A DNA stretch of 6,302 nt, from positions 1 through 6,302 of the forward strand of contig CAYTET010000077.1 in the NCBI GenBank assembly GCA_964436975.1, given 5' to 3'. Made by a program: the position numbers and the translations under genes. The DNA is from CAYTET01 sp964436975. Its GTDB lineage: Bacteria > Bacillota_I > Bacilli_A > Erysipelotrichales > Erysipelotrichaceae. This document shows positions 4,889 to 6,302 of the stretch, in pieces (the stretch's first letter is position 1; each line of letters opens with the position of its first letter). The notes below the pieces were generated by a model. It was not told the DNA's origin. It ran no database searches and was given only the letters and a program-made list of their open reading frames with translations.

Positions 4889-6302
4889 TTATCCGCCTTC
4901 CTTTAAGGAGGCGGTGAGATAATCGTACACGTTTAAAAGTGATAATGCATCCAGGCCGCAGTATTCCTTCAGGGCGTTAACGGCCTGCTGTTTTTTGACC
5001 GGATCCTGCTCCCGGCTCAGCTGCCGGTAGCGCAGAACCGCCTGCAGGCCGTCGGAAACTTCCAATTTATGATAATCATGCTCTTTATCGATCAGATTCT
5101 GAATTGTCTTGAGAGAATACATGCCTTTCATTCGGACATCATAAATCATGCCCATGCTAAACGGCAGCGCCAGATCAACCAGGCGGCCGCGAATGTCTTC
5201 CAAGGCTTTTTTATACTGGGGAAAGGCCTGAATTAATTCCAGCAGACGGATGCTTTCCGCCCCGATGGCGTTATAGGCAAAAATAGTGCCGGTTTTAGGC
5301 AGAGCCTGCAGAAGCTGCTCAATGAATTGCTGCCGATCATCACCGCTTCCGACATACTCGATATGGGTCTGGGTGCCGTCTTCCCTTTTAACAACCGCAA
5401 ATTCAAAAGGCAGCACTTCCATCGGCTTCATTCCCGAATATGGCGGAATGGCATACAGATCCCATTCAAAATCCATAAAGCACAGCGGCGTTCTGACATT
5501 ATCATTCAGCCAGGTCTTAATGCCCAGCCGGTCGATGAAAAACCCATTGTTACGGTCAGCCATGATCTGGGCATACTGCTGGCGGTTCCCTTCGATCAGC
5601 GACGAATCAGCCTGAGAAAGGTAGTGAATGCCGTCGGAGAACATCTCAAATTTGCGGGACGACCCCGTCAGACTCAATATGGTGTCATCAGGCTGGTCCT
5701 TTTCCGCCGGGAAACAGTCATCATAATACGGGCAGCGGGTTTTCTGAATGCAGTCAGCCGACCGGACCGGCGCGATATAGGACTGCTCATCACTGTCAAA
5801 ATGCAGCAGCTGATCAATCATGGTATCGGCATCCACCTTAAGACGGTTGATGCTTTCGGTAATCAGTCTTGAAGGATGGCCGCTGCTGTTGCAGAAGCGG
5901 TCGGTGATAACCCACAGCTGGTCATCGTCAAGCTGCGGACCGCGGATATAGCTGCCATTGAGGTGAATAATATAAATATTATTGACCCGGTAGCCGCACT
6001 TGATGATAATGTCGCGCGTCAGCCGGATATTAAAAGCCGAGGTATCAGTCGGGGCAATGCTTAAGATGACAAAATACAGATCGCACAGCCCGTCCATATT
6101 ATGAATAAAATAAGCCTTGGTTCTCAGACCGCGGTATTCAAAGCGCGGATGGCACAGCCATTCATATGACTTCATGGCCTGGTCAGCCTGGGCGTTGTCA
6201 TCGTTAGGCTGCCCTTCAAAGCAGCTGGTGATATGCATTTTGGCCATGATGCTCTGCTTAATATCACAGCAGATATTCAGATAGGGAAAACTATGCTGGT
6301 CA
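4889..6302 (-). CDS. DUF2779-type nuclease-like protein, N terminus outside window
   Basis: At least 470 aa. The frame is open to the window edge, and the ATG at 6247 lacks a convincing ribosome site, so the true start is probably upstream. Numbering from that ATG: about 25-160 resembles the degraded middle of a RecB/Cas4-like PD-(D/E)XK region (IYIIHLNGSYIRG at 91-103), without a clear E-x-K pair. A cysteine cluster C-x5-C-x5-C (166, 172, 178; TRCPYYDDC) follows, of the kind that can bind a metal or Fe-S cluster. The C-terminal DUF2779 domain (about 255-445) has CFMDFEWDLYAIPPY with D259-F-E261, YNAIGAE (325-331), LVDLALPF and Y429-x3-D433. These look like Exo I, Exo II and Exo III motifs of a DEDDy-type RNase H-fold exonuclease, with Glu in the Exo II acidic position. 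A role in nucleic acid processing is inferred; the family has no settled function known to me. It ends 64 bp before hpf. Confidence 0.85.
   Translation of the reverse strand, partial: DQHSFPYLNICCDIKQSIMAKMHITSCFEGQPNDDNAQADQAMKSYEWLCHPRFEYRGLRTKAYFIHNMDGLCDLYFVILSIAPTDTSAFNIRLTRDIIIKCGYRVNNIYIIHLNGSYIRGPQLDDDQLWVITDRFCNSSGHPSRLITESINRLKVDADTMIDQLLHFDSDEQSYIAPVRSADCIQKTRCPYYDDCFPAEKDQPDDTILSLTGSSRKFEMFSDGIHYLSQADSSLIEGNRQQYAQIMADRNNGFFIDRLGIKTWLNDNVRTPLCFMDFEWDLYAIPPYSGMKPMEVLPFEFAVVKREDGTQTHIEYVGSGDDRQQFIEQLLQALPKTGTIFAYNAIGAESIRLLELIQAFPQYKKALEDIRGRLVDLALPFSMGMIYDVRMKGMYSLKTIQNLIDKEHDYHKLEVSDGLQAVLRYRQLSREQDPVKKQQAVNALKEYCGLDALSLLNVYDYLTASLKEGG
4893..4914 (-). other. Hairpin at the 3' end of the DUF2779 gene
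   Basis: The last codons form arms CCGCCT and AGGCGG, extended inward by CCT/AGG with one bulged A. The stem is GC-rich but no T-run follows on either strand. It may stabilise the mRNA 3' end or be a by-product of coding; it is not a standard intrinsic terminator. Confidence 0.45.

Noticed and set aside
4892..4914. Hairpin at the end of the DUF2779 gene as an intrinsic terminator
   Set aside because: The stem is strong but the bases after it (ATAACCGTAAAAG) lack a T-run on the minus strand, and none is present on the plus strand.
5327..5872. Open frame of 181 codons on the plus strand opposite the DUF2779 gene
   Set aside because: The opposite strand has clear family motifs in this stretch; the plus-strand product looks like antisense translation with no known features.

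Overview
All genes in this window lie on the minus strand. From high to low coordinates (transcription order) they are a 5'-truncated DUF2779-type nuclease-like gene, a long-form ribosome hibernation factor (hpf), the cell-division gene sepF, divIVA, and ileS. A complete isoleucine T-box riboswitch sits between divIVA and ileS. sepF/divIVA/ileS neighbourhood, an Ile T-box, long-form HPF and Shine-Dalgarno/sigma-A-like signals point to a Firmicute. The DUF2779 protein and the reduced sepF-divIVA-ileS order suggest Erysipelotrichia or a relative near the Mollicutes; this placement is an inference from gene content only.

Region by region: 1-102 holds the 3' flank of ileS with a weak hairpin and no certain gene. 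103-2838 is ileS (911 aa). 2839-3080 is the T-box leader, whose first helix starts inside the divIVA stop codon. 3075-3602 is divIVA with its own promoter (TTGAAC, 17 bp, CATAAT). 3694-4116 is sepF with an extended -10 promoter. 4117-4299 holds that promoter and a terminator-like hairpin for hpf. 4300-4824 is hpf; its promoter overlaps a perfect 7+7 inverted repeat. 4889-6302 is the 3' part of the DUF2779 gene, whose frame is open to the window edge. No gap exceeds 300 bases and no RNA gene, mobile element or CRISPR array was seen.

How the parts work together: SepF anchors and aligns FtsZ filaments and DivIVA marks curved membrane at poles and septa, so these two form a division module. No promoter was found between divIVA and ileS, so ileS is probably transcribed by read-through from the divIVA promoter, with the T-box deciding whether the transcript continues. 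When tRNA-Ile is charged the transcript should end after divIVA; when it is uncharged, ileS is also expressed. hpf appears to be a separate transcription unit. The points most worth a second look are the divIVA stop/T-box overlap, a 20-base direct repeat flanking the sepF unit, the palindrome on the hpf promoter, altered signature motifs in IleRS, and the two-domain nuclease-like architecture of the DUF2779 protein.
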